Program-made: the position numbers and the translations under genes | NCBI RefSeq assembly: GCF_003576315.1 | Contig: NZ_QWFZ01000003.1 | Span: 682,001-746,000 of the forward strand | Origin: Henriciella mobilis | Lineage (GTDB): Bacteria; Pseudomonadota; Alphaproteobacteria; Caulobacterales; Hyphomonadaceae | Length of the DNA stretch: 64,000 nt | Direction: 5' to 3' | Shown: piece by piece, positions 36,699 to 44,265 of the stretch | Numbering within the stretch: position 1 is the first letter of the stretch | Layout of the letters: every line of letters begins with the position of its first letter | The notes under the pieces: generated by a model | Seen by the model: only the letters and a program-made list of their open reading frames with translations | Databases searched by the model: none | Told to the model about the DNA's origin: nothing

Positions 36699-37064
36699 TT
36701 AGACGAGGCCGACTTCCGCGAATTTGCTTTCGATGATGTCTGCGTCGAAGGGCTTCATGATGTACTCATTGGCCCCGGAGCGCATGGCTTCACCGATGTG
36801 TTCGGCATCATTCTCGGTTGAGCAGAACACGACGACTGGCTTGTCGCCACCTTCCTCGCGGCGCAGCGCCCGCAGGAAATCCAGCCCGTTCATCACCGGC
36901 ATGTTCCAGTCGAGCAGGATGGCATCGGGCATGTTCGACCGGCAGGAGTCGAGTGCGTCCTTGCCGTCTCCTGCTTCGATGACGTCGAAATTCATGTCAC
37001 GGATGATGCGCCCGGCGACTTTGCGGACCACGCGCGAATCATCAACGATCAAACAGGATCTCAT
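36699..37064 (-). CDS. single-domain CheY-like response regulator
   Basis: 121 residues from the ATG at 37064 with no output domain. Acidic pocket D8/D9, phosphoacceptor D52 (LLDWNMPVMNG), conserved Thr/Ser near CSTEND and K104 (KPF). Between cheR and chpT on the same strand, so it could take phosphate from ChpT or another kinase; partner unknown. Confidence 0.92.
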   Translation of the reverse strand: MRSCLIVDDSRVVRKVAGRIIRDMNFDVIEAGDGKDALDSCRSNMPDAILLDWNMPVMNGLDFLRALRREEGGDKPVVVFCSTENDAEHIGEAMRSGANEYIMKPFDADIIESKFAEVGLV

Positions 37065-37117
37065 TGCCTCACCCCGGTATGTACCGTCGATCAAGACGCC
37101 AGTTGACGCCAATCGAG

Positions 37118-37132
37118 TTAACGCTCCGTTTA
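37118..37132. promoter_or_regulatory. possible CtrA site
   Basis: TTAA-CGCTCCG-TTTA matches the CtrA consensus TTAA-N7-TTAA at 7 of 8 positions; 54 nt upstream of the receiver gene start and overlapping the chpT stop. Confidence 0.3.
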
Positions 37133-37786
37133 TCCCTCGGCACTCAGGCCGGTCGCGAGGACCGCAATCTCGGCGTCGCGCTTCTCGACCGAAAGCTGGC
37201 CGCCAAGACCTTCTGCGATGATGCGCGTGAAAAGCGGCTGGACCGTGCGGGCCGACCAGCCGTCCTGCGGCTCCTTGCCGGCGGCGGCATCGGCGGTGTC
37301 GTCGCGCAGCTTGAAGCGCTCACCTGTGGCCGTGACGCTGACGCCGAGCCCCTCGGGCTGGTTGCGGACCTTCACCGTGATCGTCCCGCCGCGCGGCAGG
37401 CAGTCGACGGCCATCATCACCATATTCATGATCAGGCGGGCATGGGAAAAGCTGAGATGCTCGGTCTCGATGTCCCAGACCACGGCTGGTTTGTAGTTGT
37501 GACTTTCAACAAAACGTTCGGTGATCGTCTTGGCGTCGTGGATGTCGGCGGCGCCCTTCGACAGGCCGACCGAGCCGAAAGCGTAGCGCAGGAATTTCAG
37601 TTTCGAGGCCGCGCTGTCGGCGCCGTCATGCAGCAGCTTTTCAGCTTGCGCCCGCATCTCCGATTCCTGCGGCTCGTTCATGAAGTCGAGCGCGTTGGTG
37701 ATGGACGATACAGATGAAACGAGGTCGTGGCAGATTCGCGATGCGATATAGGCAGACAGGTGTGCCGGGTCGATCGTGGCTTGCAT
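37130..37786 (-). CDS. chpT: histidine phosphotransferase ChpT
   Basis: 218 residues. N-terminal dimerisation helices with the phospho-His H20 (SRICHDLVSSVSSI) and a C-terminal degenerate HATPase-like domain (HARLIMNMVMMAVDCLPRGG, TVKVRNQPEGLGVSVTATG). ChpT passes phosphate from CckA to CtrA and CpdR in the alphaproteobacterial cell cycle. Confidence 0.94.
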   Translation of the reverse strand: MQATIDPAHLSAYIASRICHDLVSSVSSITNALDFMNEPQESEMRAQAEKLLHDGADSAASKLKFLRYAFGSVGLSKGAADIHDAKTITERFVESHNYKPAVVWDIETEHLSFSHARLIMNMVMMAVDCLPRGGTITVKVRNQPEGLGVSVTATGERFKLRDDTADAAAGKEPQDGWSARTVQPLFTRIIAEGLGGQLSVEKRDAEIAVLATGLSAEG

Positions 37787-37863
37787 GGCTTGGCCCCTTT
37801 AGGTCAGGCAGAAACGCTAACCGATTCGTTTGGCCCTTGGCTTGCCCTAAAGCGGGCGATTTG

Positions 37864-38103
37864 TCACCCGTCGAGGTCTTCCGGGCGCTCAAGATCGTCA
37901 TGTCCGGATCTTGCGGAGTGGAAAAGTAGCCAGAACAGGCCGCCAGAGAGCGCAAGGCTGCCTGCGGCGCCCAGGCCATAGGCGATCCAGCCATGCAGGC
38001 TGAGCGTGACGCCCATATCCCTCCACATCGCCGCGACGGCCCAGCCCGCAACAAGGAGAGCGATGATGGCGCCGGCTATGGTCGCGATCGTGGTGCGTGT
38101 CAT
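37864..38103 (-). CDS. small two-helix membrane protein downstream of ydbL
   Basis: 79 residues: two transmembrane helices (about 5-28 and 40-63) separated by a short polar loop (RDMGVTLSLHG), and an acidic tail (DDLERPEDLDG). Starts 8 nt after ydbL on the same strand, so it belongs to the ydbH-ynbE-ydbL operon. Family not recognised. Confidence 0.75.
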   Translation of the reverse strand: MTRTTIATIAGAIIALLVAGWAVAAMWRDMGVTLSLHGWIAYGLGAAGSLALSGGLFWLLFHSARSGHDDLERPEDLDG

Positions 38104-38111
38104 GAAGAAAC

Positions 38112-38465
38112 CTATTTCTTCGTCCAGGTCCCGGATTCATCCATCACATATTCGCCGCGCGCGGCCTGGCTGATCAGCTTTTCGCCCGTGACGCGGGCAA
38201 CCTGCTCTGTCGTTGTGCCGGTCTGTTCGGCCAGCTTGTCATAAGCAGCGCGCCGCTTGTTGTTGATGTCCTGGACAAGGCGCATGAGCGAGGCGTCAGC
38301 GCCCCCATCGACGATGCCCAGATAACCGTCGATACGCTCACCAACGACTCCCTGGTCCTTGGCGGCCTCGATCTGAGGGTCACCGGCATTGGCACTGCCG
38401 GCAAACATGACGGCGGCCCCGGCCACCAGGACGGCTGTTATCAGAATACGGAAAAAAGCGGTCAT
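38112..38465 (-). CDS. ydbL: YdbL family protein (DUF1318)
   Basis: 117 residues. Signal peptide (ILITAVLVAGAAVMFAGSANA) then the DUF1318 core: VVGERIDGYLGIVDG, LVQDINNKRRAAYDKLAEQT, EQVARVTGEKLISQAARGEY. Periplasmic; in E. coli YdbL works with the YdbH-YnbE bridge and is thought to act as a chaperone for it. Starts 9 nt after ynbE. Confidence 0.93.
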   Translation of the reverse strand: MTAFFRILITAVLVAGAAVMFAGSANAGDPQIEAAKDQGVVGERIDGYLGIVDGGADASLMRLVQDINNKRRAAYDKLAEQTGTTTEQVARVTGEKLISQAARGEYVMDESGTWTKK

Positions 38466-38474
38466 GGCGGGTTC

Positions 38475-38684
38475 CTAGAACAGGTCTGGATTGGAAGAGA
38501 TGAGGTCCTCGACTTCCTTGTCGAGCTTCACGCGGACTTCCTGGTCGATCTTCACATTGAGATTGATCGTAATCGGCTCGCGCGGGGCTTCCAGGCGGAC
38601 GGTGGGGGTGCATGCCGCAGCAAGCGCGGCTGCGCCAAGGGCAAGGACGGGGAGGCGTTTCAAGTGGGTCATCTTTCTGGTCAT
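38475..38684 (-). CDS. ynbE: YnbE family outer-membrane lipoprotein
   Basis: 69 residues. Lipoprotein signal ending at C25 (LAAACTPTV), then RLEAPREPITINLNVKIDQE and a short helical tail. In E. coli YnbE oligomerises and joins YdbH to the outer membrane. Start could also be the ATG five residues in. Second gene of the operon. Confidence 0.92.
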   Translation of the reverse strand: MTRKMTHLKRLPVLALGAAALAAACTPTVRLEAPREPITINLNVKIDQEVRVKLDKEVEDLISSNPDLF

Positions 38685-38738
38685 CCTGCCATCATGGCTT
38701 GTGTGCGCTGAACGATAATTGAATGGCTCGTGACTTGT

Positions 38739-41700
38739 CTATTCACTCTGCTCAGCGTTTTCAGGTGTTGCCTGGTTCCGCGCGGCGACAGATTCGGCCA
38801 CGACGTCATATAGCCAGTCGGTGCCGGTCGCTCTCTGGCTCGAGCGGATCAGCTGCATGAGCTTTGAATCCACGCCGATATTGAAAACGAAGGGCGCGCC
38901 TTGCAGTACGGCCGGTGAATAACCGGCAAGCTTCATCGTGATCAGCATGTCTCCGCTGAGATTGCCGTCAGCGCGGATTTCCAGCACCGAGAAACGGAAG
39001 TCCCGCAGGGCATTGAAGGCGAGCTCCGCGCGACTGTCGGCTTTGGATGCCGACTCGGCTGCCTTGCCGGTATAGGCGATTGTTCCCCCCTGATCGTCCG
39101 CCGTCAGGACCGCGTCGCGGATATAGGTGTTGGGGCCTGCGATCTCGACCGGGAAGGTGCCCGACACCGTCCCTTCAGCCTTCAGGTCCGGCAGGTTGAA
39201 GACATCGACCAGGCTTGTGAGGCTGAGCGCTTCGGCGGAAACCTTGATTACGTCTCGCGTGCCGGCAATCGTCCAGTTGGACCGGCCTGCCAAAAGATGC
39301 CCGCCCGCGAAGGGCCATTGCGCGCGCTCCAGGATGGCTTCCGTCGCGCTGATCAGCTGGAAGACGATCAGCCCGTTTTCTAGCGGGATGCCCGGGTTGA
39401 TCTGCCCGATCCTGATCTCCTGGCCGGGCGGGCTCGACAGTGTCAGGACATTATCGAACGCGATCCGGCCATTGACGCCTCGCACGGCCCCGAGGCGAAG
39501 TGTGTCAAACCCAAAGTCCGAGACCGAGACCCAGCCAGTGCCCGATGGTTTGCCGCCATCGATCGTGAAGTCGGCATGGGCGGACAGCTCTCCCTGGGCG
39601 TTCGAAAGAAAGCCGCGTACCCGTTCGCTCAGTGCAGTGGGCTGAAAGCCGCCCGGCTGGAAAACCAGTGGCGGCGTGGAGACGCTGGCCGTCCCATCAA
39701 GTGTGTCGAGGGCGAGCGACAGTTCGGCATTGGCCACGGTCTGGCCGGCGCGCGGGGTCGTCAGCGGACCGCTGACCGTCATGATGCCATCCCGGAACGT
39801 CGCGCTGAGCTGTCCTGTCAGCGGTTCATAGAGCGGGTCGTCGCCTCGATCGCGCATTTTGACATCAACGGCCTGTCCGGATCCGCGCAGGCCGGCAGGT
39901 GGAAGGGTTGCATCCAGTGAGGCGCTGGCCAGGCTCAGATCGGCCGGCAGGATGCTGCCCGAAAACTCGCTGAATCCGACATTCGCACGGAGCGTGATGG
40001 GCCGCCCACTTTCGAGGCCCAGAGTCGGGTCGCTGGATGTGATCACCAGAGTCTTGCCGCCGATCGTCAGCGGCGCACTCATGCGGCTGGCTTCAATCTC
40101 GATGGCGGCCCGGTCACCCGCGCGCCAGTCCAGCGTCGCATCTTCCAGCGACAACATGCCATCCGTCGAATTCGACGAGAACGGTATGGAAACCGAACTG
40201 AGGTCGAAGCGTCCAGAGGCCACGCCGTTGGACCTTTGAATGACGCGCCCGTCGATTGGGCAAAGCTGCAAGGTCGTGTCGGCGATGCTTATGCCGCCGC
40301 CGACGCGAACGCCCGTTGTGTCGAGACCAAGACAGCGCGTCTTGTAGACCTGAACCCGCAGGCCGGCCTTGTCGAATACCGCGTCGACCCCGCCAAAAAG
40401 GCGCGTGTCGGACAGGTCCATGCCGTAGAGCGGGCCATCGACGCGAATCTCGCCAACTGCTTTCAGGCGCGGCACAGCGCCTGCCGTTGTAAGGCCGATC
40501 TCATTGAGGTCTGCTGCCAGGGTCAGCCCGCCGGCCGTCCAGGGCTTGAGCGATGCGCCGCCGGTTTCGATCCGCAAAGGCGTGCCGCCGCCAAACCGCA
40601 ACGACCGTATCAGGCCGGCGATCCGCGGCGCGGTGCCGCCGGTCAGGTTCATGAGGCCGGTCAGCTCCGTCCCGCTGTCGGACAGGTTGACGGCTGGTTG
40701 GGTGCCCTGCGGCGCAAGCGTCAGGACGGCCCCTTGCGGCCCTTTCGCGGTGACGGTGCCAGTCGAGACCACGGACCAGGCATCCTCGCCGCCCCATCGG
40801 GCCTCCACACCGCTTCCGAAGCTGAACTGCGAGGCGGCCCTGTCGAGCCAGCCGGCGAAAGCGTCTGCATGCGCATCGAAAGCGATATCGAGGGCGAGCC
40901 GCCTGGTGATCGCTTCGCGCAGCGATGCGCTCAGCGCCGCGCCCTCCAGGACAAGATCGCCGCTGGCATCGAAGGCCGAGAGGCTGTCTTCGGTGTGAAG
41001 CTGACCGGACAAGGTCGCCCGCCTCGCTGCCAGCCGGGCCTGCTGGAGGTCGGCGCTATCGAGGGCGAAATCAGCCATCAACCGGTCTTTACCTTCGCGG
41101 GAAAGATCGATGGACACGTCTGAATGGCCAGCAGACAGAAAGGCCGTTTCAACTGTTTCGACCGTCCCCGATACGCTCAGCGATTCCAGTCCCGACAGCG
41201 CACGCTCACGTGGACCGAGAGACGGGCCGCGCGCCTTCATCTCGCCGGAGAAATCTGCGCCGGTCAGGCTCATGCCGCGATAGGCAAGGCGGCCGATGCC
41301 CGCTGTCCAGCTGGCGGCTGGCTGGAGCGATCCGGCCATATCCAGCGTCAGCCGTGCATCGCGCACAGACAGGCCTTCGAACTCCACCTCGACAAGATCA
41401 AGGGTGGCGTCACCATCAACCCGCAGGCCGGAAAAGCTGAGATCCACCATGCCGGTCTTCAGGATCAGGCGTTCATCGCCTGTGTTCAACTCCACCGGTT
41501 CAATCTCCACCCGGACCTCGCCTTCATAAGGCAGACGGCCGGTAAATTGCCCGCTGACCACGAGCGGTCCGGCCGGCGTGGACAGTTCAAGACGCGCGTC
41601 CGAAATGGCCACGGTCGGTGGATCGGCCGACGGGGCCCCGCTCGTCGGAATGAGTGTTTCGAGGCCGCCAAAGCTGACCGGCGTGTCGCCTTCAGCCTCG

Positions 41701-42038
41701 TACTGCCCTCTCAAGACAGGCCGGGTTACCGTGACCCGGCGGGGCTGGGGCTGCAACAGGCCGGGCCAATCAAGATCAATCCGCGCCGCTGCCGCCTGCA
41801 GCGGTACGCTGCCGTCTGGCCCGGTCATGACCAGGTCGCGAACTTCGATCCCGCCGGGGCCAAGCGCGTCGACTTTCAGCGTGCAGACAAAGTCTTGCGA
41901 AGTGCACCAGCGTGAGACAGCCCAGCCGGCCAGGGGTCGCCGGAAAGCCCAGCTTGCGGCTATCAAAAGCAGGAGACCGCCAAGCAGGATCAGGGCGGTA
42001 AGCAGCCATGGCCGTGCGCGCGAACCCTGTTTCGCCAT
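38739..42038 (-). CDS. ydbH: YdbH family AsmA-like intermembrane lipid-transport protein
   Basis: 1099 residues. N-terminal cytoplasmic patch and one transmembrane helix (about 10-30), then a very long repetitive beta-rich periplasmic region of the repeating-beta-groove/AsmA type (many short GxxxLxxxxxL strands, e.g. ARIDLDWPGLLQPQPRRVTV) and a conserved C-terminal segment (DLSGDMLITMKLAGYSPAVL). Such proteins bridge inner and outer membranes for phospholipid movement. First gene of ydbH-ynbE-ydbL. Confidence 0.9.
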   Translation of the reverse strand: MAKQGSRARPWLLTALILLGGLLLLIAASWAFRRPLAGWAVSRWCTSQDFVCTLKVDALGPGGIEVRDLVMTGPDGSVPLQAAAARIDLDWPGLLQPQPRRVTVTRPVLRGQYEAEGDTPVSFGGLETLIPTSGAPSADPPTVAISDARLELSTPAGPLVVSGQFTGRLPYEGEVRVEIEPVELNTGDERLILKTGMVDLSFSGLRVDGDATLDLVEVEFEGLSVRDARLTLDMAGSLQPAASWTAGIGRLAYRGMSLTGADFSGEMKARGPSLGPRERALSGLESLSVSGTVETVETAFLSAGHSDVSIDLSREGKDRLMADFALDSADLQQARLAARRATLSGQLHTEDSLSAFDASGDLVLEGAALSASLREAITRRLALDIAFDAHADAFAGWLDRAASQFSFGSGVEARWGGEDAWSVVSTGTVTAKGPQGAVLTLAPQGTQPAVNLSDSGTELTGLMNLTGGTAPRIAGLIRSLRFGGGTPLRIETGGASLKPWTAGGLTLAADLNEIGLTTAGAVPRLKAVGEIRVDGPLYGMDLSDTRLFGGVDAVFDKAGLRVQVYKTRCLGLDTTGVRVGGGISIADTTLQLCPIDGRVIQRSNGVASGRFDLSSVSIPFSSNSTDGMLSLEDATLDWRAGDRAAIEIEASRMSAPLTIGGKTLVITSSDPTLGLESGRPITLRANVGFSEFSGSILPADLSLASASLDATLPPAGLRGSGQAVDVKMRDRGDDPLYEPLTGQLSATFRDGIMTVSGPLTTPRAGQTVANAELSLALDTLDGTASVSTPPLVFQPGGFQPTALSERVRGFLSNAQGELSAHADFTIDGGKPSGTGWVSVSDFGFDTLRLGAVRGVNGRIAFDNVLTLSSPPGQEIRIGQINPGIPLENGLIVFQLISATEAILERAQWPFAGGHLLAGRSNWTIAGTRDVIKVSAEALSLTSLVDVFNLPDLKAEGTVSGTFPVEIAGPNTYIRDAVLTADDQGGTIAYTGKAAESASKADSRAELAFNALRDFRFSVLEIRADGNLSGDMLITMKLAGYSPAVLQGAPFVFNIGVDSKLMQLIRSSQRATGTDWLYDVVAESVAARNQATPENAEQSE

Positions 42039-42171
42039 ATCCTAACCTGCCCAAAGTTTAATGACTGTTGCTGCTTTCAAACGCATCAGCCCACTTGCGT
42101 GAAAGCCGGTCGCGAAATTAAAACGCTTCCGGGCCGGTTTACTTAATCCTTTCGCCTTAAAATGGCGAGGA

Positions 42172-42200
42172 TGGAGATGCCGATAGGGGTTTGCTATACT
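42172..42200 (+). promoter_or_regulatory. probable promoter of the M23 peptidase gene
   Basis: TGGAGA, 17 bp, TATACT, with TGC directly before the -10 (extended -10). About 46 nt upstream of the TTG start. Confidence 0.5.
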
Positions 42201-42246
42201 GTTACCCCATCGGGTTGATGGAATACTGACCAAGGAGGCCCTCCAG

Positions 42247-43605
42247 TTGAGTATCAGTTTGTCACGAGGCATGACCAGCCTCGCCCTCCTGACCGCCCTC
42301 GCCGGCGTAACGACGGTCTCGACGCTTTACCTTGTCGGCCAGTCGCGCGAAGCCGAGGCGCAGACGCCCGTGCCTGTCACGCTCGCAACGCCGCTGGCGG
42401 CGACGGTGCTGACGGCTGAGGAGCTTGGCGATCCGGTGGTGGCTGAACGCCGGGAGGCGGCGCTGCGCCCGCGCCAGACGCTGATCGAACTCGTTGAGGA
42501 TCTCGGTGCGAACCGGTCCGATGCGGCCCTGTCGCTGAAGGCGCTCTATGAAGCAGACCTTGTCGACCCGCGCCGCGTTCCTGCCGGGTTGAAGGTGAAT
42601 GCCTATTTCCGCGGGGACGGTGAGACGGCGCAGCTGGCTTCGCTGTCGATGTCGAATGAGGCTGGCAAGCAGATCATGTCGCGCCGGATGCCGGATGGTA
42701 GTTTCCGCCCTTTGCTCCTGCGCGCGCACACCGAGCCGGTCGCAAGACGTATCACGGCAACCATCGATACCAGCATTTACGAAACCGCGCTGAGCAAGGG
42801 CGCCCGTGACCAGCAGGTGGTCGATTTTGCCCGTGTTTTCGCCTTCGACCTCGATTTCCAGCGCGACATCCATCCCGGTGACGAATTCGAGATGGTGTAC
42901 GAAGAAATTGTCGATGAGCGCGGCAATCATGTGCGGACCGGCGATGTGATCTACGCGGCGATCAACGGCAAGGCGCTCGACAAGGCCTATTACCGCTTCA
43001 CGCCCGGCGATGACGGGATGACGGACTTCTTCGACACCAATGGTGATGCGGCAACAAAGTTCCTGATGAAGACGCCAATCAATGGCGCGCGCCTGTCGTC
43101 AAATTTCGGATACCGGCGCCACCCGATCTCCGGCTACAACAAGCTCCACAAGGGGACCGATTTCGCGGCTCCGAGCGGAACGCCCATCTATGCGGCCGGA
43201 CATGGTACGATTGAACGGGCGAACCGCTATGGCGGCTACGGCAACTATGTCCGCATCCAGCACAAGAATGGCTATGAGACGGCCTATGCGCACATGCTGC
43301 GCTTTGGCCCGGGCATCCGGTCCGGGCGCCGGGTCCGCCAGGGCGATATTATCGGCTATGTCGGCTCCACCGGCGCATCAACAGGGCCGCACCTTCATTA
43401 TGAGGTGCTGATCAATGGCAAGCAGGTCAATGCGATGACGCTGAAACTGCCGACGGGCCGCAAGCTGTCGGAGAGCCCGGAAATCTTGGCTGAGTTTGAA
43501 CAGGTTCGCGCCAGCATCGATGCGCTCCGCCTGGGCGGCCAGATGATGGCGTCCGGGGACCGCGACACGGCCATCGAACCGGGCGATACACCGCCGGCGC
43601 CCTGA
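42247..43605 (+). CDS. M23 family cell-wall metallopeptidase
   Basis: 452 residues from a TTG at 42247 (AAGGAGG 8 nt upstream; the ATG at 42271 lacks a site). Signal or anchor helix (TSLALLTALAGVTTVSTLYL), a LysM/OapA-like region, then the M23 domain (about 280-400) with zinc ligands in HKGTDF, YETAYAHML and TGPHLHYEV. Cuts peptidoglycan cross-links or activates other hydrolases; periplasmic. Monocistronic. Confidence 0.94.
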   Translation: MSISLSRGMTSLALLTALAGVTTVSTLYLVGQSREAEAQTPVPVTLATPLAATVLTAEELGDPVVAERREAALRPRQTLIELVEDLGANRSDAALSLKALYEADLVDPRRVPAGLKVNAYFRGDGETAQLASLSMSNEAGKQIMSRRMPDGSFRPLLLRAHTEPVARRITATIDTSIYETALSKGARDQQVVDFARVFAFDLDFQRDIHPGDEFEMVYEEIVDERGNHVRTGDVIYAAINGKALDKAYYRFTPGDDGMTDFFDTNGDAATKFLMKTPINGARLSSNFGYRRHPISGYNKLHKGTDFAAPSGTPIYAAGHGTIERANRYGGYGNYVRIQHKNGYETAYAHMLRFGPGIRSGRRVRQGDIIGYVGSTGASTGPHLHYEVLINGKQVNAMTLKLPTGRKLSESPEILAEFEQVRASIDALRLGGQMMASGDRDTAIEPGDTPPAP

Positions 43606-43623
43606 TTGCTCAATTGCCGCGCA

Positions 43624-43674
43624 TAAAAAAACGCCCCGGTCGAAATCAAAGGCCGGGGCGTTCTCTATTTTTTT
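43624..43674. terminator. bidirectional terminator between the M23 peptidase and urcA
   Basis: 10-bp stem AACGCCCCGG / CCGGGGCGTT (12-nt loop) with A- and T-runs either side, serving both convergent genes. Confidence 0.85.
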
Positions 43675-43703
43675 GCGAAGCGCGCAGGCTTCGTTTCTGC
43701 GGC

Positions 43704-44054
43704 TTAGCGCGAAGCCAGCTGCAGACGCTCGGATACGGAGTCGGTGTAGTAGACCGAAGACGCGTATTGCGACGACAGGTTCGTGTTGGAAATCTGATCG
43801 ACAGCCTGGAACACGAGGTCCTGTGCACAAACCTTGTCCACGGTCAGGCCGAGGGAAACGGCCGAAACCTTGCGGCAGGCCCGTTCGGCCTGGGTTTCAA
43901 TGCTGTCGAGCACCTTCGCAGCACCGTCTTCGGATGCCAGAAGGGCCTTGTCATAGGTGAATGTCGCGCTGACTTCGGAGTACACGGTGTCGGCATGTGC
44001 GACGCCGCCGAAGATCGAGAGTGCGAACAGAATGGAGGAAACGCTTTTCTTCAT
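43704..44054 (-). CDS. UrcA family protein
   Basis: 116 residues from the ATG at 44054. Signal peptide (ILFALSIFGGVAHA), then EVSATFTYDKALLASEDGAA, two Cys around the helix AERACRKVSAVSLGL and CAQDLVFQAVDQISN, and an aromatic tail (SSVYYTDSVSERLQLASR). UrcA proteins are small exported proteins of unknown function in Hyphomonadaceae and sphingomonads. Confidence 0.88.
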   Translation of the reverse strand: MKKSVSSILFALSIFGGVAHADTVYSEVSATFTYDKALLASEDGAAKVLDSIETQAERACRKVSAVSLGLTVDKVCAQDLVFQAVDQISNTNLSSQYASSVYYTDSVSERLQLASR

Positions 44055-44119
44055 GGTAATTGCCCTTTTTGCAGTTGAGCATTGCGGATCGTTGTCCGCC
44101 CCTGAGTGCCCTGCTTTTC

Positions 44120-44149
44120 GCGGGTGCAATATTACTTTCTCGCACCCGC
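44120..44149. repeat. 8-bp inverted repeat upstream of urcA
   Basis: GCGGGTGC and GCACCCGC separated by 14 nt, in the region before urcA and after the clpB terminator. Could be a leader hairpin or regulatory site. Confidence 0.6.
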
Positions 44150-44201
44150 AGCATTTTTAAAGGCATAAAAGTGCAGGACACCCATGCATTTGAACATACC
44201 G

Positions 44202-44240
44202 AAAAAAGTTCAGCCCCGCCAAAGCACTGACGGGGCTGAA
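44202..44240 (-). terminator. Rho-independent terminator of clpB
   Basis: TTCAGCCCCG / CGGGGCTGAA stem (10 bp, 12-nt loop) followed on the minus strand by T6; 26 nt after the clpB stop. Confidence 0.85.
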
Positions 44241-44265
44241 ACAAAAAGTGAGGTGATACCGGGCT

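Noticed and set aside
36655-36700. Pair of TTAA motifs before cheR as a CtrA site
   Set aside because: Spacing is 17 nt, not 7.
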